A stretch of 6,185 nt of DNA from JANNHK01 sp034408875. GTDB lineage: Bacteria > Actinomycetota > Acidimicrobiia > IMCC26256 > PALSA-610. The stretch spans positions 1 through 6,185 of the forward strand of contig JAWXCJ010000176.1 of assembly GCA_034408875.1 (NCBI GenBank), in the 5' to 3' direction. The notes beneath the pieces were generated by a model. It did not search any database, was not told where the DNA came from, and was given only the letters and a program-made list of their open reading frames with translations. The position numbers were made by a program, and so were the translations under genes. Shown here in pieces: positions 1-5,601 of this stretch (its first letter is position 1; the number at the start of each line of letters is the position of its first letter).

Positions 1-912
1 CTCAAGGGCGACGTCCCCGCCGTGACCGACGGACGGATCCTCGGCCACGAAGCCGTCGGCACAGTCGACGCCATCGGCACCGGCGTGAAGACCGTGCACG
101 TCGGCGACCGGGTCCTCGTCTCCTGCGTGAGCGCCTGCGGAGCCTGCCGGTTCTGCCGGGAGGGCCGCTACGGGCAGTGCCAGGGCGGCGGCGGCTGGAT
201 CCTCGGCCACACCATCGACGGCACCCAGGCCGAGTACGTCCGGGTCCCCTTCGCGGACAGATCCACCTACCCCGTGCCCGTCGGCGCGACCGACGAGCAG
301 ATCCTCATGCTCGCCGACATCCTCCCCACCTCTTACGAGGTCGGCGTCCTCAACGGCGCCGTCCAACCCGGCGACGTCGTCGCCGTCGTCGGTGCCGGCC
401 CCATCGGGCTCGCCGCCATCATGGGCGCAAGGCTCTTCAGCCCCAGCCACATTGTCGCGATCGACCTCAACGACACCCGCCTCGACGCCGCCAAGCAGTT
501 CGGCGCCGACATCGTCGTCAACCCATCTCGCGAAGACGCCGAGGCGGTCATCGGCGAGCTCACCGGCGGCCTCGGCGCCGACGTCGCCATCGAAGCCGTC
601 GGCGTCCCCGCCACCTTCGAACAGGCCGTCCGCCTCGCCCGGCCCGGTGGCCACGTCGCCAACATCGGCGTCCACGGCACCCCTGCCACCCTCCACCTCG
701 AGGACATCTGGAGCCGAGACCTCACCATCACCACCGGCCTCGTTGATACCTACGCCGTCCCGACGCTGCTGCGCCTGGTCATGAGCCGGCAGCTCGACGC
801 CGCCCGGTTCGTCACCCACCACTTCACGCTCGACCAGATGGACGACGCTTACGCCGTGTTCGGCGACGCCGCCAACACCGGCGCCCTCAAGGTGGTCCTC
901 ACCCGGAAATGA
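1..912 (+). CDS. Zinc-dependent alcohol dehydrogenase, 5' end outside window
   Basis: Medium-chain zinc alcohol dehydrogenase that would oxidise an alcohol with NAD in the cytoplasm; the substrate cannot be read from sequence. The frame is open from base 1 (LKGDVPAV...), so the GTG at 22 is an internal codon and about 40-50 N-terminal residues, including the first catalytic-zinc Cys, lie off the window. Visible: the GHE zinc-site motif near the start (GHEAVGTV), the structural-zinc cluster C-x2-C-x2-C-x7-C (about 136-180), the Rossmann glycine motif VVGAGPIGLA (about 385-414), and an Asp at the end of the second beta strand (VAIDLND) that favours NAD over NADP. The C-terminus (GALKVVLTRK) looks natural, so this copy appears intact. 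Its TGA overlaps the ATG of the next fragment by two bases. Family assignment is secure; substrate is unknown. Confidence 0.93.
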   Translation, partial: LKGDVPAVTDGRILGHEAVGTVDAIGTGVKTVHVGDRVLVSCVSACGACRFCREGRYGQCQGGGGWILGHTIDGTQAEYVRVPFADRSTYPVPVGATDEQILMLADILPTSYEVGVLNGAVQPGDVVAVVGAGPIGLAAIMGARLFSPSHIVAIDLNDTRLDAAKQFGADIVVNPSREDAEAVIGELTGGLGADVAIEAVGVPATFEQAVRLARPGGHVANIGVHGTPATLHLEDIWSRDLTITTGLVDTYAVPTLLRLVMSRQLDAARFVTHHFTLDQMDDAYAVFGDAANTGALKVVLTRK

Positions 913-1247
913 CAGCCGCGCACACCCACCGGCCCGCCGTAGCCGTGGCGACGGTCTCTCTGGGATTGCCGTCCACCGCGAACACCCGGCTCGAACGTCA
1001 CTTCGACCCCAGTGCGGTACACGACCTGAAAGCAGCCGCCAGTAGGGATCTCCTTGTGGGTGGCCCGAACCTCGCAGCACAGGCTCTCGTGGCCGGACTG
1101 GTCGACGAGCTTCAACTGTTCGTCTGGCCAGTCGTCCTCGGTGGGCGCAAGCCCGCACTGCCGACCGACATGCGCGCCAACCTCGAGCTCCTCGATGAGC
1201 ACCGATTCAGCAACGGCGTCGTACAACTCCGCTACCGGCTTGTGTAA
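909..1247 (+). pseudogene. RibD_C / dihydrofolate reductase-like protein, C-terminal fragment
   Basis: An ATG inside an ATGA overlap with the dehydrogenase stop opens a 112-codon frame. From about residue 15 it matches the C-terminal half of the dihydrofolate-reductase-family (RibD C-terminal domain) proteins common in actinobacteria: a STANTRLER-like stretch, then VGGPNLAAQAL, AGLVDELQLFVWPVVLGG, and the terminal ELLDEHRFSNGVVQLRYR. These proteins are usually near 190 residues, so the N-terminal half, with the first nucleotide-binding strand, is missing. The first ~14 residues (TAAHTHRPAVAVA) do not resemble the family and are probably junction sequence. It may be translated through coupling to the upstream gene, but it should not form a complete reductase fold. 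I read it as a remnant joined to the dehydrogenase gene by deletion. Family: fairly sure. Truncation: sure if the family is right. Confidence 0.75.
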
Positions 1248-1301
1248 CGAGGGAGAGAATCGCGGCGTCGAGCAGTGGGACGCGCGCCGGTTCGTTTGAC
1301 A

Positions 1302-1607
1302 CTACATGTGGTCGATCATCGTGGGTTGCCCCGCCGGGCACGTGCCGCGGTAGTAGTCGAACTGGCGTGGCGGATCGAACACGGGCTCGAGTTCCCAATG
1401 ATCTCGACAGTACGACCGTCGGCACGGGCGGCACCAGAACGGAGCGAACTCTTCATGCACGGCGTACACCGCGTCGAAGTCGCCGCCGCGAATCGCTTCC
1501 GCGAGGATCGGGATGGTTTCGGCCTGTAGCACGCTCCAGATCCCGTCCACGAACATGTCGAAGTCCTTCATGCCGTACGCGAACTCGACGCCGACCAGCG
1601 TGAACAC
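1302..1607 (-). CDS. Small Cys-rich (zinc-ribbon-like) protein of unknown function, probably 5'-truncated
   Basis: Minus-strand frame ending in TAG. The convincing part reads from a GTG at 1607 (VFTLVGVEFA...) through FAPFWCRPCRRSYCRDHW to a C-terminal RGTCPAG...MIDHM. The C-x2-C-x4-C-x2-H group (C59, C62, C67, H70 from that GTG) plus a later CPxG (C90) looks like a small zinc-binding module; I recall actinobacterial proteins ending in a similar CPxGH motif, but here a Gln (Q94) replaces the His. The protein-like sequence continues upstream of the GTG (LTALVEAAPSSVDPP, to about 1645) with no ATG or GTG close by, so the native start was probably lost where this gene meets the LuxR relic. The GTG at 1607 is the best remaining start, giving 101 residues; no clear ribosome binding site precedes it. 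Function is not known to me. It could be a live short gene or a remnant. Confidence 0.55.
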   Translation of the reverse strand: MFTLVGVEFAYGMKDFDMFVDGIWSVLQAETIPILAEAIRGGDFDAVYAVHEEFAPFWCRPCRRSYCRDHWELEPVFDPPRQFDYYRGTCPAGQPTMIDHM

Positions 1608-1628
1608 CGGCGGGTCGACCGACGAGGG

Positions 1629-2192
1629 CGCCGCCTCGACGAGAGCCGTGAGCAGTTCGAGAAGGCGGCGTCGATGCTCTCGGTCGACAGCGATCCCGCG
1701 GCCGCGCCCGTGTTCGCGGGGCTCGCCCAGGCCGAACTCATGGCGGCTCGCTACGAAGACGCGGAACGATCCTGCCTGAAGGTCTTCGATCTCGTCGCCA
1801 CACCGGACGCCGATCGGCCGGCTTGAGTGATGGCCCGCCGGGTGCTCGGCGTCCTGCGGAGCCAGCTCGGCGATCCCGAGGAAGGCGTCGACCTCTGCGG
1901 TGAGTCGTTCGCGGAGGCACCGAATGCCCAAACCCGCGCGTTGGCGACGCTGTATCTCTGCACCGTTCTGCCGGACGCGGCAAGGAACCGCGAAGCCGTG
2001 AGCGTCGCGCTCGACGCCGTCGCCGAAGTCCTGGCGCTGGTCGCCGCCGGCCGCACGAACCGCCAGATCGGTGAGGAACTCTTCGTTTCCGAGAAGACGG
2101 CAAGCGTGCACGTGTCGAATATTTTGCGGAAGCTCGGTGTGACCAGCCGCGTGGACGCCGCCGCCGTCGCCCAACGCCTCGGCGTCGTCTGA
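1629..2192 (+). pseudogene. LuxR/LAL-family transcriptional regulator remnant (TPR-like tail plus HTH)
   Basis: One reading frame from about 1629 to the TGA ending at 2192 carries two parts of a large ATP-binding LuxR-family regulator. The first (about 1629-2025) is TPR-like helical sequence (LDESREQFEKAASML, AGLAQAELMAARYEDAE, ATLYLCTVLPDAARNREA). The second (about 2028-2189) is a LuxR DNA-binding helix-turn-helix: LALVAAGRTNRQIGEELF, SEKTASVHVSNILRKLGV. Three lesions show. The 5' end is missing, since these proteins normally run to about 900 residues with an N-terminal ATPase. A TGA at 1824-1826 interrupts the frame, probably in place of a Trp TGG. The usual LTPRERE lead-in to the HTH, and the sequence before it, is absent: TPR sequence runs straight into VLALVAAG, a clean in-frame deletion. 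A GTG/ATG pair at 1827/1830 could restart a 121-residue protein carrying the HTH, so residual DNA binding cannot be excluded. Confidence 0.8.
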
Positions 2193-2281
2193 CCGCCGAC
2201 GTCGTGGAGACGCGCCGAGGCCTTGCCTTCACATGGCGAGTTCGCCGTATGAGCGCGCCGACGGACCACCTTTCGTACGGG
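2193..2281. other. Short convergent intergenic gap
   Basis: Eighty-nine bases lie between the LuxR relic (+) and the XRE gene (-), whose 3' ends face each other. A bidirectional terminator would be expected, but I see only a short GGCG...CGCC inverted repeat at 2235-2246 with a 4-base loop and no T-tract. No coding sequence is recognisable here. Confidence 0.4.
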
Positions 2282-2746
2282 TCAACGTCGATCGGCGCCC
2301 GAGAACACACGCGTCGACGGTTCGGCGGCGCGCTCGATGCGGAGGAGCATCGCCGCCGACGGCGTGACCTTCCCGCTGAGGTAGGTACTGAGGCGGGACG
2401 CGCTGGTTCCAACGTGCTCGGCGAAGCGCGCCTTCGTCAATCCGGATCGCTTCACCGCATCCCGAACCCGCGTGGCCACTTCCTCCCTGTCGGAGCGGTC
2501 CGCGTTGTCGCGGGCGCGGTCGACCGCCAGCCGGAACAGCGCGCCGACGCCGTCGTGCCCGCGCATCGCGACGACCCGCTCGACTCGCCGCGCGACCGAA
2601 CCCCATGGCGAACGCCGGATCTCCGCGAAGATCGGCCGCCAATCGGGGACGAGACCGCGGTCGATCGCCGTGACGAGCGCCTCGAACGGCCATGTCCGGA
2701 CGTCGTCGTCGGGGGTGGCGTCGACGTTGCGAAACTGCAACGGCAT
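2282..2746 (-). CDS. XRE-family HTH protein, putative antitoxin/autorepressor
   Basis: A 154-residue cytoplasmic protein and second gene of a two-gene operon. The start is the ATG at 2746, whose A is also the last base of the upstream TGA stop (TGATG), so translation is almost certainly coupled. The C-terminal part (about residues 94-141: DAVKRSGLTKARFAEHVG, SASRLSTYLSGKVTPS) is a Cro/C1-type helix-turn-helix. The N-terminal part (about 18-60: TWPFEALVTAIDRG, DWRPIFAEIRRSPWG, ARRVERVV) is a separate, well-formed domain that I recall beside HTH modules in actinobacterial proteins but cannot name; it may bind the partner. Placement after a nucleotidyltransferase gene and a palindrome over that operon's promoter suggest that it represses the operon and neutralises the enzyme; this is inference. 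It is not the winged-helix AbiEi antitoxin found in classical AbiE systems. It appears intact. Confidence 0.85.
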   Translation of the reverse strand: MPLQFRNVDATPDDDVRTWPFEALVTAIDRGLVPDWRPIFAEIRRSPWGSVARRVERVVAMRGHDGVGALFRLAVDRARDNADRSDREEVATRVRDAVKRSGLTKARFAEHVGTSASRLSTYLSGKVTPSAAMLLRIERAAEPSTRVFSGADRR

Positions 2747-3435
2747 CAGACCGCTCCCGCGAGCCGAACGGCGAGGTCGCGGCACACCTCGACGACGTCG
2801 CGCCACTCGTGCCAGCGCGCGGCAAGACCCTTGTAGCGCGCAAGCTCGGTGGTTACCTCGGAGTCACGGGGTGACGGATCGGCGAGCGAGACGACGAGCG
2901 AGGTGAGCACCGACGCGGGCTCGCCGGACCGGTCGACGTAGTACACGTCGATGTCGGCCAGCACCTCGACGGCGCGGTCGCGGCCGACGTGCTCGGACAG
3001 CGCCACGACGTCGAGGTAGTCGCGCACGGCGTTGCGCTGTACGACGAGATACGCCTTCACGCGCAGCGCTTCCGCCGCGGTCGGCGCCACCACGGTGACG
3101 CCCGGCTCGACCTCGACCTCGATGGTCTCGAGCGGTCGCGTCCGCCGCATCTGACGCAGACCCGCTTCCACCCCGCCGAGACTGCCCATGATGGTGAACG
3201 GGGGCTTCGACGCCCGTACCGATGTGGCCCACCCCTCGGTCGCCTCGACTGCGTCGAGCACCGTCTCGTAGCGGTCGGCCAGGTCGGGCAGCACGTGGTC
3301 GTGGTCGAAGGAGTCGCGGTGGCCCGCGTGGAGCGCGGCCGCGGCGCCGCCCACCAGCACTGCGTCGGGAACCGCCTCCTGCAGGCGCGCCGCCGAGGCC
3401 AGCACCTGACGCAGGGTCGGAGAGAAGTCGGTCAT
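2746..3435 (-). CDS. AbiEii/MenT-like nucleotidyltransferase, putative toxin
   Basis: A 229-residue predicted nucleotidyltransferase. Motifs in order: VLVGGAAAALHAGHR (Gly29-Gly30 and Arg40), then SFDHDHV with the likely metal-binding pair Asp44 and Asp46, then LRVKAYLV (Lys127) and RDYLDVV (Arg138-Asp139). This is the GG...R...DxD...K...RDxxD layout of the AbiEii/MenT toxin branch of the DNA polymerase beta-like fold. Characterised MenT members add nucleotides to tRNA and stop translation; whether this one does so is inference. All expected catalytic positions are present and the gene looks intact. I chose the ATG at 3435 because the open frame further upstream (to 3597) is the remnant of a different gene, and because a palindrome and a -10 hexamer lie immediately before this ATG. 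No Shine-Dalgarno sequence is visible, consistent with a leaderless message. The stop overlaps the HTH gene by one base. It could also be a non-toxic nucleotidyltransferase. Confidence 0.82.
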   Translation of the reverse strand: MTDFSPTLRQVLASAARLQEAVPDAVLVGGAAAALHAGHRDSFDHDHVLPDLADRYETVLDAVEATEGWATSVRASKPPFTIMGSLGGVEAGLRQMRRTRPLETIEVEVEPGVTVVAPTAAEALRVKAYLVVQRNAVRDYLDVVALSEHVGRDRAVEVLADIDVYYVDRSGEPASVLTSLVVSLADPSPRDSEVTTELARYKGLAARWHEWRDVVEVCRDLAVRLAGAV

Positions 3436-3437
3436 CG

Positions 3438-3457
3438 ACTTATCATAACTGATAAGT
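3438..3457 (-). promoter_or_regulatory. Perfect palindrome, likely operator of the nucleotidyltransferase/XRE operon
   Basis: ACTTATCA-taac-TGATAAGT (plus strand) is a perfect inverted repeat with 8-base arms and a 4-base spacer. It ends two bases before the nucleotidyltransferase ATG. It is strikingly AT-rich in GC-rich surroundings and has the symmetry expected for a dimeric HTH repressor. The downstream XRE protein is the obvious candidate ligand. The site overlaps the putative -10 hexamer, so binding would block the promoter. Confidence 0.72.
3442..3447 (-). promoter_or_regulatory. -10 hexamer TATGAT of a probable leaderless promoter
   Basis: On the minus strand TATGAT differs from the TATAAT consensus at one base. 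Six bases separate it from the A of the ATG at 3435, which is where transcription would start if the message is leaderless, as is common in actinobacteria. No convincing -35 box lies 16-19 bases upstream (the sequence there is around CCGAAG), and no ribosome binding site precedes the ATG. The hexamer lies entirely inside the palindrome. Confidence 0.6.
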
Positions 3458-3462
3458 AAGCT

Positions 3463-3746
3463 ACCTTCGGGCAGCACCGCGGTCGTTTCAGAAACGCCCT
3501 GCGCATAGATACCGAAGCTCTCATGGAACATCGAGGCCTCACCGATCGAGCCGTCGATCAAGTCAGCCTTCTCGTTGAACTCGTCGTCAAAGGGCACAAT
3601 GTCAACCTCGACCGATCGCTGAGCCTCAGGCGGTAGACCGGTGGCAAGCGTGCCGTGAAGAGCCTGGCTCCCGATAACGCAATTCCTTCACGCCCAACAC
3701 ACCCCCGGCAGCGCGGACGGCATGGTCGAAGTCCGAACGGCTTCAC
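3463..3746 (-). pseudogene. DUF6036-like nucleotidyltransferase remnant, frameshifted and truncated
   Basis: Read across three frames, the minus strand gives a nucleotidyltransferase N-terminal half: GTG at 3746 (MKP), then DFDHAVRAAGGVLGVKE, then CVIGSQALHGTLATG, PPEAQRSVEVDIVPFDDEF, EKADLIDGSIGEASMFHE, FGIYAQGVSETTAVLPEG. The VIGSQA glycine/serine motif and the acidic EVD that follows are the nucleotidyltransferase signature, and the FHE...GIYAQGV block is what I recall of the DUF6036 family. One frameshift lies near 3733-3737 (an extra T after ATG-proximal CCG would explain it) and a second near 3682. Homology stops at Gly (3463-3465), where the family usually continues with a Trp and a further ~80 residues, so the C-terminal half is gone and the sequence runs straight into the next operon's promoter. 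It is not expected to be functional. Confidence 0.72.
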
Positions 3747-3921
3747 ACGGCCGCCTCAGAATCCGACGCCACTCCGACAAGAGCGACTCCGCGTCCGGAT
3801 TCGTTTCGGCCATCCGCCGAAGGTTCACTCGCGCGCGGCGCAGCACGTCGACAGGATCCGCTACGAGTCGAACGCCGATCGCTTCGTGGAGGTACAAGCT
3901 GCGACGCTCCTCACGAGCCAT
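3688..3921 (-). pseudogene. Small partner gene of the DUF6036-like relic, 3' part lost
   Basis: From the ATG at 3921 the minus strand reads MAREERRSLYLHEAIGVRL, VADPVDVLRRARVNLRRMA, ESLLSEWRRILRRP: a soluble, helical, Arg-rich protein. I recall proteins of this type, usually near 105-110 residues, encoded directly upstream of DUF6036-like nucleotidyltransferase genes and probably their antitoxin or partner; that link is from memory. After about residue 58 (near 3750) family-like sequence ends and the frame simply runs through the start of the neighbouring relic to a TGA at 3688, so its C-terminal half was probably deleted. The frame overlaps the DUF6036-like relic for this reason. No ribosome binding site is visible before the ATG, which lies 31 bases downstream of the SulP stop. 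A short translated peptide is possible; function is doubtful. Confidence 0.6.
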
Positions 3922-3952
3922 TGGCTCGACGCCAGTTCGACCCGGCGCGGGT

Positions 3953-5601
3953 TCAGCCCGCGGCTTCCATGGCGGGCGGCTCGGGTTCGGGGTGGTCGGC
4001 TCCCCGCTCGACGTGCAGGTGCGCATGCGCGATCGCGTCGTCGAGGTTCGTGAACAAGTGGTTCTCGTGCGCGAGGCGGTCGAGCGCGCCGACGGCCCGC
4101 AGCACCCGCACGTGCTCGGGCCGGGGGCCTTTCAACAACACGGTGATCCCGCGCCCTTCGAGTTCGCTCGTGATCTCGCCGAGGGCCTGGGCGCCCGTGG
4201 CGTCGAGCACCTGGATCTGCGGCAACCGCAAGATGACGACCCGCACGTCGGACACGGCCGTCAGCTCGGTGAGGAACCGCTGCGCCGCACCGAAGAACAG
4301 GGCGCCGTCGAGGCGGTAGGCGACGATGTGCTCGGACATGAGCGTGTGCTCGTCGAGCGCGGTGAGGTGGTCGGAGCCGCGAGCCGCGGCCACAGGTTCC
4401 TCGACGATCGCCGCGGTCCGCGCCACCATGCGCAGCGCCAGGATCGCGGCCGCGACGAGTCCGATCTCAACCGCAACGATGAGGTCGAATGCGACCGTCG
4501 CCGCGGCGGTAACGAGCATGACCGCGCCGTCGGAGCGCGTCGCCCGCCACACCGCGCGCACGTTGTGCGGCTCGACCATCCGCACTGCGGTAACCATCAG
4601 AACACCGGCCAGCGCGGCGAGCGGGATGTCGGCAACGAGACCACCGGCCATGTACACGACACCGATCAGGACGAGCGCGTGTACGACAGACGCGAGACGC
4701 GTACGGGCGCCGGCGCGCACGTTCACAGCCGTGCGCGCTATTGCGCCGGTCGCCGGCATCCCGCCGAACAGCGGCGAGACGATGTTGGCCAGGCCCTGGC
4801 CGAACAGCTCGCGGTCGGGATCGTGGCGCTCGCCGTCGGCCATGCCGTCGGCGACGCGGGCCGACAGCAACGATTCGAGCGCGGCCAGCACCGCGACCGC
4901 GATCGCGGCCGTGAACAATGAGCTGAACTCTCCCGCGTCCAACGCGGGGAGCGCGGGCGCGGGCAGCGACGACGGCAACGCGCCGATGTGAGCGATGTCG
5001 AGCCCCGCGGCCTCCGCGACCACCGTTGCTCCGACCACTGCGAGCAGCGACGCCGGCAGCGAACGGTGCAGCCGCGGCGCGACGACCATCACGGCCACGA
5101 CGAGAGCGACGATGCCGAGCGCCGCCGCGCTCCCCGCTCCCCGTCGGGCTTCGGCACGCCGAGCGCGGCGGGGACCTGCTGCAAGAAGATGATGACCGCG
5201 ATGCCGATCGTGAACCCTTCGACGACTGGCCACGGCATGTATTCGAGGTAGCGGCCCAACCGCGCAAACGCCGCGATCGTCACGAGGATCCCGGCCACGA
5301 TGCCGACCACGAACACCGCGTCGGCGCCGTAGCGCGCCACGATCGGCACGAGCACGACGGTCATCGCCCCGGTCGGGCCCGAAACCTGCACGTTCGACCC
5401 GCCGAAGATCGCGGCGACCAGCCCGGCAATGATCGCCGTCGTCAGCCCGGCCGCGGCACCGAGCCCGGTGGTGATGCCGAACGCCAGCGCGAGCGGCAGC
5501 GCGACGATCCCGACTGTGACCCCGGCGACAACATCGGCACGCCAGGACGTTCGCCAGCCGCGGTAGTCGGCGCGGCGCGGCAAAAGCTTCGGCCGGTTCA
5601 C
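3953..5601 (-). pseudogene. SulP-family inorganic anion transporter, frameshifted
   Basis: SulP proteins are inner-membrane carriers for sulfate, bicarbonate or related anions, with 10-14 membrane helices and a cytoplasmic STAS domain. The GTG at 5601 starts the N-terminal part (WRADVVAGVTVGIVALPLAL, FGGSNVQVSGPTGAMTVVLV, MPWPVVEGFTIGIAVIIFLQQVP), open to 5089 but losing family sense near 5134. The rest continues one frame over: ALGIVALVVAVMVVAPRLHR, LFGQGLANIVSPLFGGMPAT, RTAVNVRAGARTRLASVVHA, and a C-terminal STAS domain (about 4020-4340; VVILRLPQIQVLDATGAQAL), ending at 3953. The break lies at a tandem repeat GCTCCCC-GCTCCCC (plus strand, 5129-5142). One missing C in the run 5132-5135 would restore the frame, but the loop between KPDGE and the next helix also looks ~15 residues short, hinting at a deletion. 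The start overlaps the arsR stop by four bases (GTGA). A base-calling error cannot be excluded. Confidence 0.85.
5129..5142. repeat. Tandem 7-bp repeat at the SulP frameshift
   Basis: GCTCCCC occurs twice back to back exactly where the SulP reading frame changes. Slippage on such a repeat changes length by 7 (one base modulo 3). Going from three copies to two would give the observed frame change, as would loss of a single C. Confidence 0.7.

Noticed and set aside
22..24. GTG as the start of the alcohol dehydrogenase
   Set aside because: The same frame is open upstream to base 1 with family-typical sequence, so this GTG is an internal Val codon.
1608..2174. Minus-strand open frame extending the small Cys-rich protein to 290 residues
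   Set aside because: The extension is antisense to the LuxR relic and has no protein-like pattern; only the C-terminal ~115 residues (to about 1645) look real.
2235..2246. GGCG-AGTT-CGCC inverted repeat between convergent genes, as a terminator
   Set aside because: Four base pairs without a T-tract is too weak to call.
3436..3597. Longer start (ATG at 3597) for the nucleotidyltransferase gene
   Set aside because: The extra 54 residues belong to the DUF6036-like relic (EKADLIDGSIGEASMFHE...), and a promoter and palindrome lie just before the ATG at 3435.
3940..3952. ACCCG-GCG-CGGGT hairpin just after the SulP stop, as a terminator
   Set aside because: The stem is only five base pairs, the loop three, and there is no T-tract; such hairpins are common by chance at this G+C.
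3722..4921. A 399-codon open frame on the plus strand
   Set aside because: It lies opposite the SulP gene and is low-complexity, rich in Arg, Gly, Asp and His. It shows no recognisable domain, while the minus strand has clear membrane helices and a STAS domain. It is a high-GC antisense artefact.
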